Below are positions 39,253-47,975 of a stretch of DNA of 64,000 nucleotides, piece by piece. The position numbers and the translations under genes are program-made. The stretch is taken from assembly GCA_001770775.1 (NCBI GenBank), contig MESA01000033.1:204584-268583 (forward strand), given 5' to 3'. The stretch is from Burkholderiales bacterium RIFCSPHIGHO2_12_FULL_63_20 (GTDB lineage: Bacteria > Pseudomonadota > Gammaproteobacteria > Burkholderiales > Burkholderiaceae_C). The stretch's first letter is position 1. Each line of letters begins with the position of its first letter. The notes beneath the pieces were generated by a model. It saw nothing but the letters and a program-made list of their open reading frames with translations. It was not told the DNA's origin and did no database searches.

Positions 39253-39277
39253 TGTCTTTTTGCCTTGCCGACACCCC

Positions 39278-39580
39278 ATGAACAACACCCTGTCCCTGAT
39301 CCCCTTGTCTCTGGAGGCCTTTGCCGAGGGGGCGATTTCGCTCGATGACCTGGCACGCGCCCTGCGCGATGCCGCGCAAGAACATGAGCCCACCCTGCCC
39401 GACCGTTATCTGGACGTGCTGGAGCGGCTGTTGAACCAACTGGAAAGCTCGGCGCTGTTCAGCGAAGAAAGCTGCTCGTTCAGCCGCACCGACATGATCG
39501 CCGCCCTCGTGGAGTGGCTGGCGCGCGCCCAGACGTGGTCGGACAAGATCACCAATCCGCCCACACCCACGCGGGACTGA
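39278..39580 (+). CDS. Hypothetical small acidic protein downstream of rsgA
   Basis: A 100-residue protein not recognised. It has no signal peptide or membrane segment. It appears all-helical and acidic, rich in Leu, Glu, Ala and Asp, with an amphipathic stretch (DRYLDVLERLLNQLESS). It starts 25 bases after rsgA, probably in the same transcript, and converges with the CobD/CbiB-family gene. Codon use matches its neighbours, so it is likely real. Confidence 0.65.
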   Translation: MNNTLSLIPLSLEAFAEGAISLDDLARALRDAAQEHEPTLPDRYLDVLERLLNQLESSALFSEESCSFSRTDMIAALVEWLARAQTWSDKITNPPTPTRD

Positions 39581-39598
39581 TCAACGGATCAACGGGGA

Positions 39599-40591
39599 TC
39601 AACCGATCAGGTTGGCCAGCGACAGCAGCGCCAGCAGCAGCATCCACAGCACCACCGAGCGCCAGATCAGCCCCACCACACTGCGCAGGTGGGCCATCTC
39701 GGGCGGCGCACCGGTTGTGCTGCCCTCGGCGTCGATCACGTCCGAACCATCACCCTGACTCAAGGTGCGACTCACGTCGCGGCCATCGGCGCTGGGCGCC
39801 GCCTGCCCACCCAGGCGCACACCCAAAGCGCCCGAAGCCGCAGACAGGATCGTGCCCTCGTTCGGACGCACCCACAGCACCGCATGGCGGCGCCACGCGT
39901 CCACCGCGTCTTCAAAATTGCCCACCACCGCAAAGCCGAAGGCCGTCATGCGCGAGGGCACGTGGTCCAGCCAGGTGAACAATTTCATCGACAGGTTCAT
40001 CAGCCGGTCGTGCGTGGTCGCGCCGGTCACCTGGCTCTTGTAAGACCAGTAGCGGCTCCCGAACTCGGCCATGCGGTACAGCACCGCGCCCGCCGGGCCC
40101 AAGCCCATGGCCGACAAAGCCACAAACCAGAAAAACACACCAAACACGTGGCGGTGCGCCGCCAGCAGCGAATACTCCAGCACATGGCGCAGCACCTCGG
40201 TGCGCGGCAGGTCGCTGGCGTCCAGATGCTGCCAGTGCGCGAGCTGTTCACGGGCGCGGTCTTCGCGGCCCTGCTCCAGCGCATCACGGATGGCCGTGAA
40301 GTTGTGGCTGAACTGGCGGAAACCCAGCGTGAGGTAAAGCACCGACACATCCCACACCAAGGCCAGCACGGTGCTGTAGCGGTTCAGCACCAGGTACAGC
40401 AGCCCTACCAGCACCGCTGGCGCCGCCACGGTGACGGCCCAGACCACACGGGCATGCACATCGGCACCCGCATCAAAATTGCGACCGACCCAACGCACCC
40501 AGCCCGTCAAACCTTGATGGATGGGGTTGAGCGTCGACAAAGGCTTGAGCTGCTCCGCCAATAAGGCGAACAGCACGGCAAAGAAACTCAT
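39599..40591 (-). CDS. CobD/CbiB-family membrane protein (orphan)
   Basis: A 330-residue inner-membrane protein of the CobD/CbiB (adenosylcobinamide-phosphate synthase) superfamily, also related to AmpE. It has about four to five membrane segments. DRLMNLSMKLFTWLDHVPSRM (cited in part: WLDHVPSRM) and the GNFEDAVDAWR-like region are family features. No other cobalamin genes are in the window, so a role in B12 synthesis is doubtful; AmpE-like or uncharacterised function is equally possible. Confidence 0.8.
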   Translation of the reverse strand: MSFFAVLFALLAEQLKPLSTLNPIHQGLTGWVRWVGRNFDAGADVHARVVWAVTVAAPAVLVGLLYLVLNRYSTVLALVWDVSVLYLTLGFRQFSHNFTAIRDALEQGREDRAREQLAHWQHLDASDLPRTEVLRHVLEYSLLAAHRHVFGVFFWFVALSAMGLGPAGAVLYRMAEFGSRYWSYKSQVTGATTHDRLMNLSMKLFTWLDHVPSRMTAFGFAVVGNFEDAVDAWRRHAVLWVRPNEGTILSAASGALGVRLGGQAAPSADGRDVSRTLSQGDGSDVIDAEGSTTGAPPEMAHLRSVVGLIWRSVVLWMLLLALLSLANLIG

Positions 40592-40647
40592 GGTGTGATC
40601 ATAGCCGCCCGCTCACGCAGGCATGTGGCAGAAACGTTCACGGACCA

Positions 40648-41343
40648 TCACGCCGACAGGAAGCGGTAGAAATTTCGCAACATCGCGGCCGTGGCCCCCC
40701 AGATGAAATACTCACGGTCTTGCTCGTGCGGCGGTCGCCAGGGCATCGAGAAAAACTCGAAGCGCGTGCCGCTCACCTCCAGTGCATGGCGCTCATGGAA
40801 CTGCGGGTTCATCAAGAAAGGCAGCGGCACCTCGAAGATGTCGGCCACCTCGTTGGCATCGGCCTGCAGCTTCAAGCGCTGCATTTCATCCTCCAGGGGG
40901 TCGATCAGCCCCACCACGGGCGTGACCATGAAGCCCGTGCCTGTCGCATAGGTCGGCAAGGTACCCAGTACCCGTACCCGGGCCGGATCCAGCCCCACCT
41001 CTTCCTGCGCCTCTCGCAAGGCGGTGGCCACGGGGTCCAGGTCCGTTGGCTCCTGGCGCCCACCCGGAAAGCTGATCTGTCCGGCGTGCTTGCTCAAATG
41101 CGCCGTCCGCTGCGTCAGCAGCACCGACACCTGATCGCGCATCACCAGCGGCACCAGCACCGACGCGGGGACGAACTCCTTCGCCCGGATCCACAACTCG
41201 TTGTCGGCATCGGTCTGCCAGGGGGGCGGCGCTGCAAAGCGCTGGATCAGTGCCTCACGGGTCAGACGCTCCAGGGGCACAGGGGGCAGATGTCCGTCAC
41301 TGCCCAACCGCTCGGCCAGATGGGGGTCAATTTTCAAAGCCAT
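40648..41343 (-). CDS. nudL: NUDIX CoA pyrophosphatase
   Basis: A 231-residue NUDIX hydrolase of the CoA diphosphatase (NudL/YeaB) type, splitting CoA to 3'-phosphoadenylate and phosphopantetheine. The NUDIX box begins FPGGRQEPTD and continues ALREAQEEVGL; SKHAGQISFPGG before it is the CoA-pyrophosphatase signature. The start at 41343 matches the family. A hairpin lies only 15 bases upstream, with no clear ribosome binding site between. Confidence 0.88.
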   Translation of the reverse strand: MALKIDPHLAERLGSDGHLPPVPLERLTREALIQRFAAPPPWQTDADNELWIRAKEFVPASVLVPLVMRDQVSVLLTQRTAHLSKHAGQISFPGGRQEPTDLDPVATALREAQEEVGLDPARVRVLGTLPTYATGTGFMVTPVVGLIDPLEDEMQRLKLQADANEVADIFEVPLPFLMNPQFHERHALEVSGTRFEFFSMPWRPPHEQDREYFIWGATAAMLRNFYRFLSA

Positions 41344-41357
41344 GGCAGCACCATAAC

Positions 41358-41391
41358 AAAAGCCGCCTGGGCTTGCGCAGCAGGCGGCTTT
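41358..41391 (-). terminator. Hairpin terminator of the rplS operon
   Basis: Leftward after rplS, the 11-base stem AAAGCCGCCTG / CAGGCGGCTTT with an 11-base loop is followed by TGTTAT. A second hairpin (CACCACGG / CCGTGGTG, about 41409-41431) precedes it. Together they likely end the ribosomal operon just before nudL. Confidence 0.7.
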
Positions 41392-41439
41392 GGGGCGAAA
41401 CGGTGAACACCACGGCTTGGCACCGTGGTGATGCAACGA

Positions 41440-41796
41440 TCAGGAGAGCTTTTCCTTGATACGTGCCGACTTGCCGCTGCGCTGACGCAGGTAGTACAGC
41501 TTGGCGCGACGGACATCGCCGCGACGCTTGACTTCGATCTTGGCGATCAGGGGGCTGTACAGCTGGAACGTACGTTCCACGCCTTCGCCGCTCGAGATCT
41601 TGCGAACGATGAAGCTCGAGTTCAGACCACGGTTACGCTTGGCGATCACGACGCCTTCGTAAGCCTGAACGCGCTTGCGGGTGCCTTCAACCACATTGAC
41701 CGAAACGATCACGGTGTCGCCAGGGGCGAAAGAAGGGATCTCTTTGTTCAGACGAGCAATTTCTTCTTGCTCGAGCTGTTGAATGATGTTGGCCAT
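41440..41796 (-). CDS. rplS: 50S ribosomal protein L19
   Basis: L19, 118 residues, at the 30S-50S interface. It starts [12 protein letters not shown] and has [22 protein letters not shown] and [14 protein letters not shown], all standard. The ATG at 41796 has AGGAG six bases before it; a TTG one codon earlier is too close to that site. It ends the conserved rpsP-rimM-trmD-rplS order but has a -10-like TATAAT and 120-base leader of its own after trmD. Confidence 0.98.
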   Translation of the reverse strand: MANIIQQLEQEEIARLNKEIPSFAPGDTVIVSVNVVEGTRKRVQAYEGVVIAKRNRGLNSSFIVRKISSGEGVERTFQLYSPLIAKIEVKRRGDVRRAKLYYLRQRSGKSARIKEKLS

Positions 41797-41903
41797 CAAA
41801 AGCTCCTAATTGATCTTGCCCGCGCTTGAAAATCCAGCCATGACCCCCTGTTGTTCACAAGGGACGCGACCGGGGTGAGAAAATGGTAGCCGGGTAGAGG
41901 ATC

Positions 41904-41922
41904 GGAAAACCGCAGATTATAG
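41904..41922 (-). promoter_or_regulatory. rplS promoter/leader element, twin of the rpsP one
   Basis: On the minus strand CTATAATCTGCGGTTTTCC, a perfect TATAAT -10 box plus start region at the trmD stop. The same 19 bases with one change lie before rpsP. No good -35 box is visible. Confidence 0.65.
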
Positions 41923-42714
41923 CGTGAGTTGAGATAAAAAGTGCTCGTCCTGTTTGGACAATTCACCACGTGCCCTCGCCGCGTCGATCAGCTCGGGGCG
42001 ACGCTGCGCCGTGATGCGCAGTTGCTGCTCGCGGCGCCAGCGCGCAATGTGCGCATGGTGACCCGACATCAGCACCGGCGGCACGGCGGCCTCGGCCCCT
42101 GGCGCGCCAGAGTCATCGCCCTCGGCCAGCCCTTGCAACACTTCGGGGCGGCTGTAGTGCGGGCAGTCCAGCAGACCATCCGAAAAACTGTCCTGCTCGT
42201 GCGAGGCGGCGTCGTGCAAGACCCCCGGCTGCAAGCGGGTCACGGCATCGATCAAGGTCAGGGCCGGCAACTCGCCGCCCGACAGCACGTAATCACCCAG
42301 GCTGACTTCTTCATCCACATGGGCGTCGATGAAGCGCTGGTCAATGCCCTCGTAGCGGCCGCACACCAGCACGGCGCCCGGCCCTTCGGCCAGTTGCTGC
42401 ACACGCTGCTGCGTCAAGGGCTTGCCCGCCGGGCTGAACAGCACCACGGGCAAACGGGGCGCAGCTGCGGCCTGCTGATCTGCGCGGATGGCCGACAGGC
42501 AGCGCACCAACGGCTCGACCAGCATGACCATGCCGGGGCCGCCGCCAAAGGGGCGGTCATCGACCCGGCGGTACACGCCCTCGGCAAACTCGCGCAGTTG
42601 CCACAGGCGCACATCGACCGCCTTCGTCTCGAAAGCACGACGCGTCACGCCCACCGACTGAAACGGGGCGAACAATTCGGGGAACAGGGTGATGACGTCG
42701 AAACGAACGGCCAT
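41917..42714 (-). CDS. trmD: tRNA (guanine-37-N1)-methyltransferase
   Basis: SPOUT methyltransferase making m1G37, which prevents frameshifting. The 265-residue protein has MRFDVITLFPELF-like start, GGGPGMVM, CGRYEGIDQRF and the knot region SLGDYVLSGGELPAL. Conserved position between rimM and rplS. The stop lies inside the rplS promoter element. Confidence 0.97.
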   Translation of the reverse strand: MAVRFDVITLFPELFAPFQSVGVTRRAFETKAVDVRLWQLREFAEGVYRRVDDRPFGGGPGMVMLVEPLVRCLSAIRADQQAAAAPRLPVVLFSPAGKPLTQQRVQQLAEGPGAVLVCGRYEGIDQRFIDAHVDEEVSLGDYVLSGGELPALTLIDAVTRLQPGVLHDAASHEQDSFSDGLLDCPHYSRPEVLQGLAEGDDSGAPGAEAAVPPVLMSGHHAHIARWRREQQLRITAQRRPELIDAARARGELSKQDEHFLSQLTL

Positions 42715-42741
42715 CGCAGCCCTCCGGTCAAAGAGGGGGGA

Positions 42742-43401
42742 TCAGTAGTCCAGGCCCCAGTCGGCCACGATGCGCTTGTCAGCCAGGCTGACGCTGTCAA
42801 TGTAGGCCGACACAAAGGGAATGAGACGCTCGACGGCGTCCTGGCCTTCGGCCGCAGGCACGACGCAGCGCAGCACGCTGTGCGGACCGGTCGCCATCAG
42901 ATCGGCCACCTGGCCCAGGAACTCGCCCTGACGGTTGACCACATTCAGACCGATCAGGTCGATCCAGTAATACTCGTCGGGCTCGGGCGTGGGGAAGGCC
43001 GAGCGCGACACGAACACGCGCGCACCCTTGAGGGCCTCGGCATCATTGCGGTCGTCCAGCCCTTCGGCGGTCCCGACAATGATGTCGCCCTGCTCGCGCA
43101 CCGTCGTCATCTGCAAAAAGCGCGGCGCCATCAGGCGTGCGGGAGCCGCTGCAGCCGGTTTGGCCACCGACGGCGCGCCGGTCTTGGCAGACGGACGCGA
43201 CAAAGCGCCCGCAGCCTGTTCGGGCGGACGCAAAAACCATTTCTTCGTACAAAAGAGCGCCTGAGGGTCAGAAGAGAAAGGCATCACCTTGATGCCCCCC
43301 TTCACGCCCCAGGCGTCCACGATGCGCCCGACTTCCACCGCGTCTTCAGGCCAGACGACACCGTCATCCAGCACCAGCGAAGGGGTCGTGCGATCGTTCA
43401 T
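42742..43401 (-). CDS. rimM: 16S rRNA processing protein RimM with Pro/Ala-rich insert
   Basis: Ribosome maturation factor binding S19. At 219 residues it is about 50 longer than usual. The N-terminal barrel (VEVGRIVDAWGVKGGIKV) is interrupted after the KWFLRPPE strand by about 35 residues rich in Ala, Pro, Ser and Lys (LSRPSAKTGAPSVAKPAAAA). The frame then resumes with the rest of the barrel and the PRC-barrel domain (YYWIDLIGLNVVN...GQVADL). The reading frame is unbroken. It lies 10 bases after rpsP. Confidence 0.94.
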   Translation of the reverse strand: MNDRTTPSLVLDDGVVWPEDAVEVGRIVDAWGVKGGIKVMPFSSDPQALFCTKKWFLRPPEQAAGALSRPSAKTGAPSVAKPAAAAPARLMAPRFLQMTTVREQGDIIVGTAEGLDDRNDAEALKGARVFVSRSAFPTPEPDEYYWIDLIGLNVVNRQGEFLGQVADLMATGPHSVLRCVVPAAEGQDAVERLIPFVSAYIDSVSLADKRIVADWGLDY

Positions 43402-43411
43402 GCAGCCTCGA

Positions 43412-43672
43412 TCAAGCAGCCGGAACTGCAGCCTTCTTGGCTTCGACGATCAGGCGGTTGACGGCGTCAGAAGCCTGCGCACCAGTCTTGACCCATGCGT
43501 CAACGCGGTCCAGCGACAGGCGCAGGGTTTCAGCGTTGCCAGAAGCCAGCGGGTTGTAGAAGCCCACGCGCTCCAGGAAACGGCCGTCACGGCGGTTCTT
43601 TTGCTCAGCCACGACGATGTTGTAGAAAGGGCGCTTCTTGGAGCCGCCGCGTGCAAGTCGAATCACGACCAT
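43412..43672 (-). CDS. rpsP: 30S ribosomal protein S16
   Basis: S16, 86 residues, starting [21 protein letters not shown] with the family's FYNPLA and [16 protein letters not shown]. First gene of the rpsP-rimM-trmD-rplS operon. A TATAAT box lies 182 bases upstream in a repeated leader element, giving a long 5' leader that may carry feedback control. Confidence 0.98.
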   Translation of the reverse strand: MVVIRLARGGSKKRPFYNIVVAEQKNRRDGRFLERVGFYNPLASGNAETLRLSLDRVDAWVKTGAQASDAVNRLIVEAKKAAVPAA

Positions 43673-43841
43673 GATGTGTCCTTCAGTTTGAATGGGCGAC
43701 CACTCTTCCCGGGAGACACTCGGGGTTAAGCAGCCAGGGCTCAGTCAGACACCTGCCTGACCAGTCCAATCATCCGACCCGTTTAGATACGCGCCAGGGG
43801 CTTGTCATGGCGTTGGCCATGGAAACCACCCAACTCGGGCT

Positions 43842-43860
43842 GGAAAACCGCAAATTATAG
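43842..43860 (-). promoter_or_regulatory. rpsP promoter/leader element
   Basis: On the minus strand CTATAATTTGCGGTTTTCC, holding a perfect TATAAT. It matches the rplS element in 18 of 19 bases. Its -35 region is poor, as at rplS. Confidence 0.65.
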
Positions 43861-43890
43861 TCTGACTTGACGCCTCGTGCACACCCCACC

Positions 43891-44364
43891 ATGCCAGAAA
43901 CCACTCCACCCACTCCCACCCTGCGCTCCAAGACGCTGGCCACCTGGCTCGCCCTGCTGGGCGGCCCCATGGGCGTGCACCGTTTTTACCTCTACGGCTT
44001 GAACGATGTCTGGGGCTGGCTGCACCCCCTCCCCACCCTGATCGGCGCCTGGGGGCTGCGGCGTGTGGCCGAATTCGGACAGGACGACCAGTTGGCCTGG
44101 CTGCTGATCCCCATCCTGGGTTTCATGGTGGCGGGCACCATGCTGCAGGCCATCGTCTACGGCCTGATGCCCGACGAGCGCTGGCACGCACGCCACAATG
44201 CCGGGCTCGACACGCACGCCGCTCAACCCAGCGGATGGGGCGCCGTGCTCGGCGTGATCGCGGCCCTGTTGGTGGGCGCCACCGTGTTGATGTCGACCAT
44301 CGCCTTTTCCGGGCAGCGCTACTTTGAATACCAGGTGGAAGCGGCGCGCCAGATCAGTCAATGA
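43891..44364 (+). CDS. TM2-domain membrane protein
   Basis: A 157-residue protein with an N-terminal TM2-like domain (LATWLALLGGPMGVHRFYLYG) and two or three further membrane segments. TM2 proteins are inner-membrane proteins of unknown function. The ATG at 43891 is used; an upstream in-frame TTG at 43867 would start in the promoter area of rpsP. It diverges from rpsP. Confidence 0.8.
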   Translation: MPETTPPTPTLRSKTLATWLALLGGPMGVHRFYLYGLNDVWGWLHPLPTLIGAWGLRRVAEFGQDDQLAWLLIPILGFMVAGTMLQAIVYGLMPDERWHARHNAGLDTHAAQPSGWGAVLGVIAALLVGATVLMSTIAFSGQRYFEYQVEAARQISQ

Positions 44365-44444
44365 GCACCCGCTGGCGCGCAAGCGGGGCCGCCTTGCCGG
44401 ATAATCTCGCTTTTGCGACCCCACAGCTCTTTGACTGACGCGCC

Positions 44445-45566
44445 ATGACCACGCCTACGAACCCTAACGCGCCCCTCACCTACGACCAGGCCGGAGTCAA
44501 CTATGACCTGATCGACCCGTTGAAGGTCGCTGCCCAGCGCGCTGCGGCCGAAACCGGCGCGAACCTGGCCAGCCACGGTTTCAGCGAAGTGCTGGCCTCT
44601 CGCGGCGAGTCGGCCTATGTGGTCGATGTGGGCCCGATGTACCTGGCCTCCATCGTCGAATGCCTGGGCACCAAGACCCTGGTGGCCGACGAAATGGCCA
44701 CGCTGACAGGCAAGAGCTACTACGACGGCATCGCCCAGGACACCATCGCCATGGCGGTGAACGACCTGATCACCGTGGGTGCGACGCCCCTGGTCGTGCA
44801 AGCCTACTGGGCCGCCGGCGGCTCCGACTGGTTTGGCGACAAGGTGCGCGCCAACGCCCTGGTGGCCGGCTGGAAGAAGGCCTGCGAGGTCTGCAATGTG
44901 GCCTGGGGTGGCGGTGAAACCCCCGCGCTGGCCGGCATCGTGGCCGATGGCCGCGTCGACCTGGCCGCCTCGTGCACGGGCATCATCAGCCCCAAGACCC
45001 GCCTGTCGGTGGGCGACAAGCTGGGCGCGGGCGACGCCATCGTCTTCCTGGCCTCCAGCGGCATCCACGCCAACGGCCTGTCGCTGGCGCGCAAGCTGGC
45101 CGAGCGTCTGCCCCAGGGCTATTTGACCGACCTCGGCAACGGCCAGAGCTACGGTGAGGCCCTGCTGGCCCCCACCACGCTGTACTCGCCCGTCACCGAG
45201 GCGATGGCCAAGGAAGGCATCATTCCGCACTATTGCGCCAACGTCACCGGCCACGGCTGGCGCAAGCTGCTGCGTCACCCCAAGCAACTGACCTACCGCA
45301 TCACGACCGTGCCGCCCAAGACCGCGGTGCTGGCCTTCATGCAGCAGGAATGCGGCCTGGATGACCACGAAGCCTATGGCACGCTGAACATGGGCGCTGG
45401 TTTTGCGCTGTACGTGGCGGCTGATCAGGCCGAGCGCGTGGTGGCCATTTCCAAGTCGCTGGGCATTGACGCCTGGGTGGCTGGCCGCGTGGAAGACGGC
45501 CCCAAGCAGGTGGTGATCGAGCCCCTGAACGTGGTGTACGGCGCCGAAGAGCTGCAACTGCGCTGA
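44445..45566 (+). CDS. PurM-like AIR synthase-related protein (divergent)
   Basis: A 373-residue PurM/HypE-SelD superfamily ATPase. It starts like PurM (LTYDQAGVNYDLIDPLK) and has MAVNDLITVGATPLV, GGETPALAG and FLASSGIHANGLSLARKL. The usual PurM signatures GGFGALF and SGTDGVGTK are missing; the second region reads ECLGTKTLVADEM. It may be an AIR synthase of a divergent branch or a paralogue with another substrate. No other purine genes are near. A dienelactone hydrolase follows 59 bases downstream. Confidence 0.78.
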   Translation: MTTPTNPNAPLTYDQAGVNYDLIDPLKVAAQRAAAETGANLASHGFSEVLASRGESAYVVDVGPMYLASIVECLGTKTLVADEMATLTGKSYYDGIAQDTIAMAVNDLITVGATPLVVQAYWAAGGSDWFGDKVRANALVAGWKKACEVCNVAWGGGETPALAGIVADGRVDLAASCTGIISPKTRLSVGDKLGAGDAIVFLASSGIHANGLSLARKLAERLPQGYLTDLGNGQSYGEALLAPTTLYSPVTEAMAKEGIIPHYCANVTGHGWRKLLRHPKQLTYRITTVPPKTAVLAFMQQECGLDDHEAYGTLNMGAGFALYVAADQAERVVAISKSLGIDAWVAGRVEDGPKQVVIEPLNVVYGAEELQLR

Positions 45567-45625
45567 ACGTTCTGGAGCCCCGCTGCGACGGGGTCGGCCC
45601 GTCGCCCACACGAGGAGCATGAACC

Positions 45626-46294
45626 ATGGGACAGATGATGGATTTCACCCGCCCGGATGGCGGCACGACGCGTGGCTACCTGGCCGATGCCGGCGCCGGC
45701 ACGCCCGGCGTCATCCTGATCCAGGAGTGGTGGGGCCTGAACGACCACATCAAGGACCTGGCTGACCGCCTGGCCGCTGCCGGCCTGACGACGCTGGCAC
45801 CCGACCTGTACCGTGGCCGCCTGACCACCGACGCGGACGAGGCCAACCACCTGATGACCGGCCTGGACTTTGGCGATGCCACCCACCAGGACCTGCACGG
45901 CGCCGTGGACTTTCTGGCGCAACGCGGCCAACCCGTGGGCGTGACGGGCTTCTGCATGGGCGGCGCCCTGACCGTGGCTGCGGCCGTGCACCTCAAGGGC
46001 GTGTCGGCCGCTGTGTGTTTCTATGGCATCCCGCCGGCCGAGTTTGCCGACCCGGCCCAGATCCGCATCCCCTTCCAGGGCCATTTCGCCACGAAAGACG
46101 GCTGGTGCACGCCCGCCGCCGTGGCGCAGCTGGAATCGGCCATGAAGGCTGCCGGCCAGACGCCGGACCTTCACCACTACGAGGCCGACCACGCCTTCGT
46201 CAACAAGACCCGCCCCGAGGTCTACAACGAAGCCTGCGCCACCCTGGCCTGGAACCGCACCGTGACCTTCCTGCAACAGTACCTGCACAAGTGA
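45626..46294 (+). CDS. Dienelactone hydrolase family protein
   Basis: A 222-residue alpha/beta-hydrolase with the Cys nucleophile typical of dienelactone hydrolases in GFCMGG (Cys about 110), the acid in KDGWC and the His in EADHAFVN. A Glu in QEWWGLN is the family's regulatory Glu. Cytoplasmic. No aromatic-degradation genes are nearby, so the substrate is open. Confidence 0.9.
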   Translation: MGQMMDFTRPDGGTTRGYLADAGAGTPGVILIQEWWGLNDHIKDLADRLAAAGLTTLAPDLYRGRLTTDADEANHLMTGLDFGDATHQDLHGAVDFLAQRGQPVGVTGFCMGGALTVAAAVHLKGVSAAVCFYGIPPAEFADPAQIRIPFQGHFATKDGWCTPAAVAQLESAMKAAGQTPDLHHYEADHAFVNKTRPEVYNEACATLAWNRTVTFLQQYLHK

Positions 46295-46298
46295 TTTT

Positions 46299-46613
46299 GT
46301 GAGCGCCGCCTTTGACTGCCAAACCTGTGGCGCCTGTTGCGCCTACTTCCGGGTCTCTTTCTATTGGGGGGAGGCCGATGACGCCCCAGGGGGCACCGTC
46401 CCGGTCGGCCTGACCCAAAAACTGGACCCGTACCAGCGTTGCATGCAGGGCACCTCGTCCAAAGCGCCGCGTTGCGTGGCCCTGAGCGGCGAGATCGGCC
46501 AGCAGGTGGGTTGCACCATCTACCCTGTGCGATCGAGCACCTGCCATGCCCTGCAAGCGGGTGACGCGCAATGCCTGCGTGCCCGCGAGAAGCACGGCCT
46601 GCCCACGGCTTGA
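46299..46613 (+). CDS. YkgJ-family cysteine-cluster protein
   Basis: A 104-residue protein with eight Cys, in the CxxCGxCC pattern (CQTCGACC) at the N-terminus and C...C...C later (RCVAL, GCTIY, STCHAL). YkgJ proteins are predicted to bind zinc or iron-sulfur clusters; function unknown. The GTG start lies four bases after the dienelactone hydrolase stop, so the two are likely one transcript. The -10 box of the SRP RNA gene follows 15 bases after its stop. Confidence 0.85.
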   Translation: MSAAFDCQTCGACCAYFRVSFYWGEADDAPGGTVPVGLTQKLDPYQRCMQGTSSKAPRCVALSGEIGQQVGCTIYPVRSSTCHALQAGDAQCLRAREKHGLPTA

Positions 46614-46628
46614 TGGACCAAGATCCCC

Positions 46629-46634
46629 TATAAT
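46629..46634 (+). promoter_or_regulatory. -10 box of the SRP RNA gene
   Basis: Perfect TATAAT ending seven bases before the predicted 5' end of the RNA. The -35 region is weak. Confidence 0.7.
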
Positions 46635-46640
46635 CAACAG

Positions 46641-46737
46641 TGACGGGCCTCCCTGCATGGGGGCGCGGCCAACCGGGTCAGGTCGGGAACGAAGCAGCCC
46701 TAACCGTTAGCCAACAGTGCCAGGATCAGGCTCGTCA
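46641..46737 (+). ncRNA. ffs: 4.5S signal recognition particle RNA
   Basis: Scaffold of the signal recognition particle with Ffh. The conserved domain IV core is present: GGTCAGGTCGGGAACGAAGC followed by AGCC. The ends pair as TGACGGGCCT with AGGCTCGTCA (one G-U pair), which sets the limits. Length about 97 is normal for bacteria with the small SRP RNA. A T-rich TTATTTTTG follows the stem and may end transcription. Confidence 0.93.
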
Positions 46738-46839
46738 CCTTATTTTTGTGTTTGATGCCCCATGCGTCGCGGCTGGGACCGAACTTCCGCGAAGTTCGGG
46801 GCGCGTTCACCGCGTTTCCACCTGCGACCCCCTGCGTTC

Positions 46840-47964
46840 ATGGCATCGACTCCCCTCCCGCCCGCCTCCACCCCGTCGTCCGGTACCTCCACGGTCGCCA
46901 TTGACCTGGGTGACCGCAGCTACGACATCCTGATTGGCGAAGGCCTGCTGCAAGACCCGGCCACGTTTGCGGGGCTGCCCAAGTCGTCCAAAGCCCTGAT
47001 CGTCACCAACACCACGGTGGGCCCGCTCTACACCGCCGCCTTGCGCGCCGCGATTGCGCCGCATCACAAGGCCGTGCTGGATGTGGAACTGCCCGATGGC
47101 GAGCAGTACAAGGACTGGCCGGCGCTGAACCAGATCTTCACCAAGTTGCTCGAAGAAGCCGCTGACCGCAAGACGGTGCTGTACGCATTGGGCGGCGGCG
47201 TGATCGGCGACATGACCGGCTTTGCCGCTGCCTGCTACATGCGCGGCGTGCCCTTTGTGCAGGTGCCCACCACGCTGCTGGCCCAGGTGGACTCCAGCGT
47301 GGGTGGCAAGACCGCCATCAACCACCCGGCCGGCAAGAACATGATCGGGGCGTTCTACCAGCCCCAGCGCGTGATCTGCGACCTGGCCACGCTCGACACC
47401 CTGCCCCAGCGTGAGCTGCTGGCCGGCCTGGCCGAGGTCATCAAATACGGCCCGATTGCCGATGCCGAGTTCCTGGCCTGGCTCGAAGCCCACATGGACC
47501 AGTTGCTGGCCCGTGACCGTGCCGCGCTCAAGCACGCCATCCAGCGTTCGTGCGAGATCAAGGCCTGGGTGGTGGGGCAGGACGAGAAGGAATCTGGCCT
47601 GCGCGCCATCCTGAACTACGGCCACACCTTCGGCCACGCCATCGAGTCGGGTCTGGGCTATGGCGAGTGGCTGCACGGCGAGGCCGTGGGCGCCGGCATG
47701 GTGATGGCCGCCGACCTGTCGGCCCGCCTGGGCCTGATCGACGAAGCCACCTCGCAGCGCATCCGTGCGCTGATCGCACGTACCGGCCTGCCCGTGACCG
47801 CCCCCGACCTGGGCGCCGACCGCTACCTGGAGCTGATGCAGGTAGACAAGAAGGCCGAAGGCGGCGAGATCCGCTTCGTGGTCATCGGCCCGCTGGGACA
47901 GGCTGGCATGCGACCTGCACCTGAATCGGTGGTGCGCGATGTGATCGCTGCCCACACGCGCTGA
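46840..47964 (+). CDS. aroB: 3-dehydroquinate synthase
   Basis: Second step of the shikimate pathway: cyclises DAHP with NAD and a metal. The 374-residue product has [33 protein letters not shown] (19), [14 protein letters not shown] and the metal-ligand His region [11 protein letters not shown]. About 20 Ser/Pro/Thr-rich residues precede the core. It lies 11 bases upstream of dgt, in one operon. Confidence 0.97.
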   Translation: MASTPLPPASTPSSGTSTVAIDLGDRSYDILIGEGLLQDPATFAGLPKSSKALIVTNTTVGPLYTAALRAAIAPHHKAVLDVELPDGEQYKDWPALNQIFTKLLEEAADRKTVLYALGGGVIGDMTGFAAACYMRGVPFVQVPTTLLAQVDSSVGGKTAINHPAGKNMIGAFYQPQRVICDLATLDTLPQRELLAGLAEVIKYGPIADAEFLAWLEAHMDQLLARDRAALKHAIQRSCEIKAWVVGQDEKESGLRAILNYGHTFGHAIESGLGYGEWLHGEAVGAGMVMAADLSARLGLIDEATSQRIRALIARTGLPVTAPDLGADRYLELMQVDKKAEGGEIRFVVIGPLGQAGMRPAPESVVRDVIAAHTR

Positions 47965-47975
47965 CCTGGACGCCC

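Noticed and set aside
45626-46294. Dienelactone hydrolase with a missing Ser nucleophile
   Set aside because: Cys in GFCMGG is the normal nucleophile in this family.
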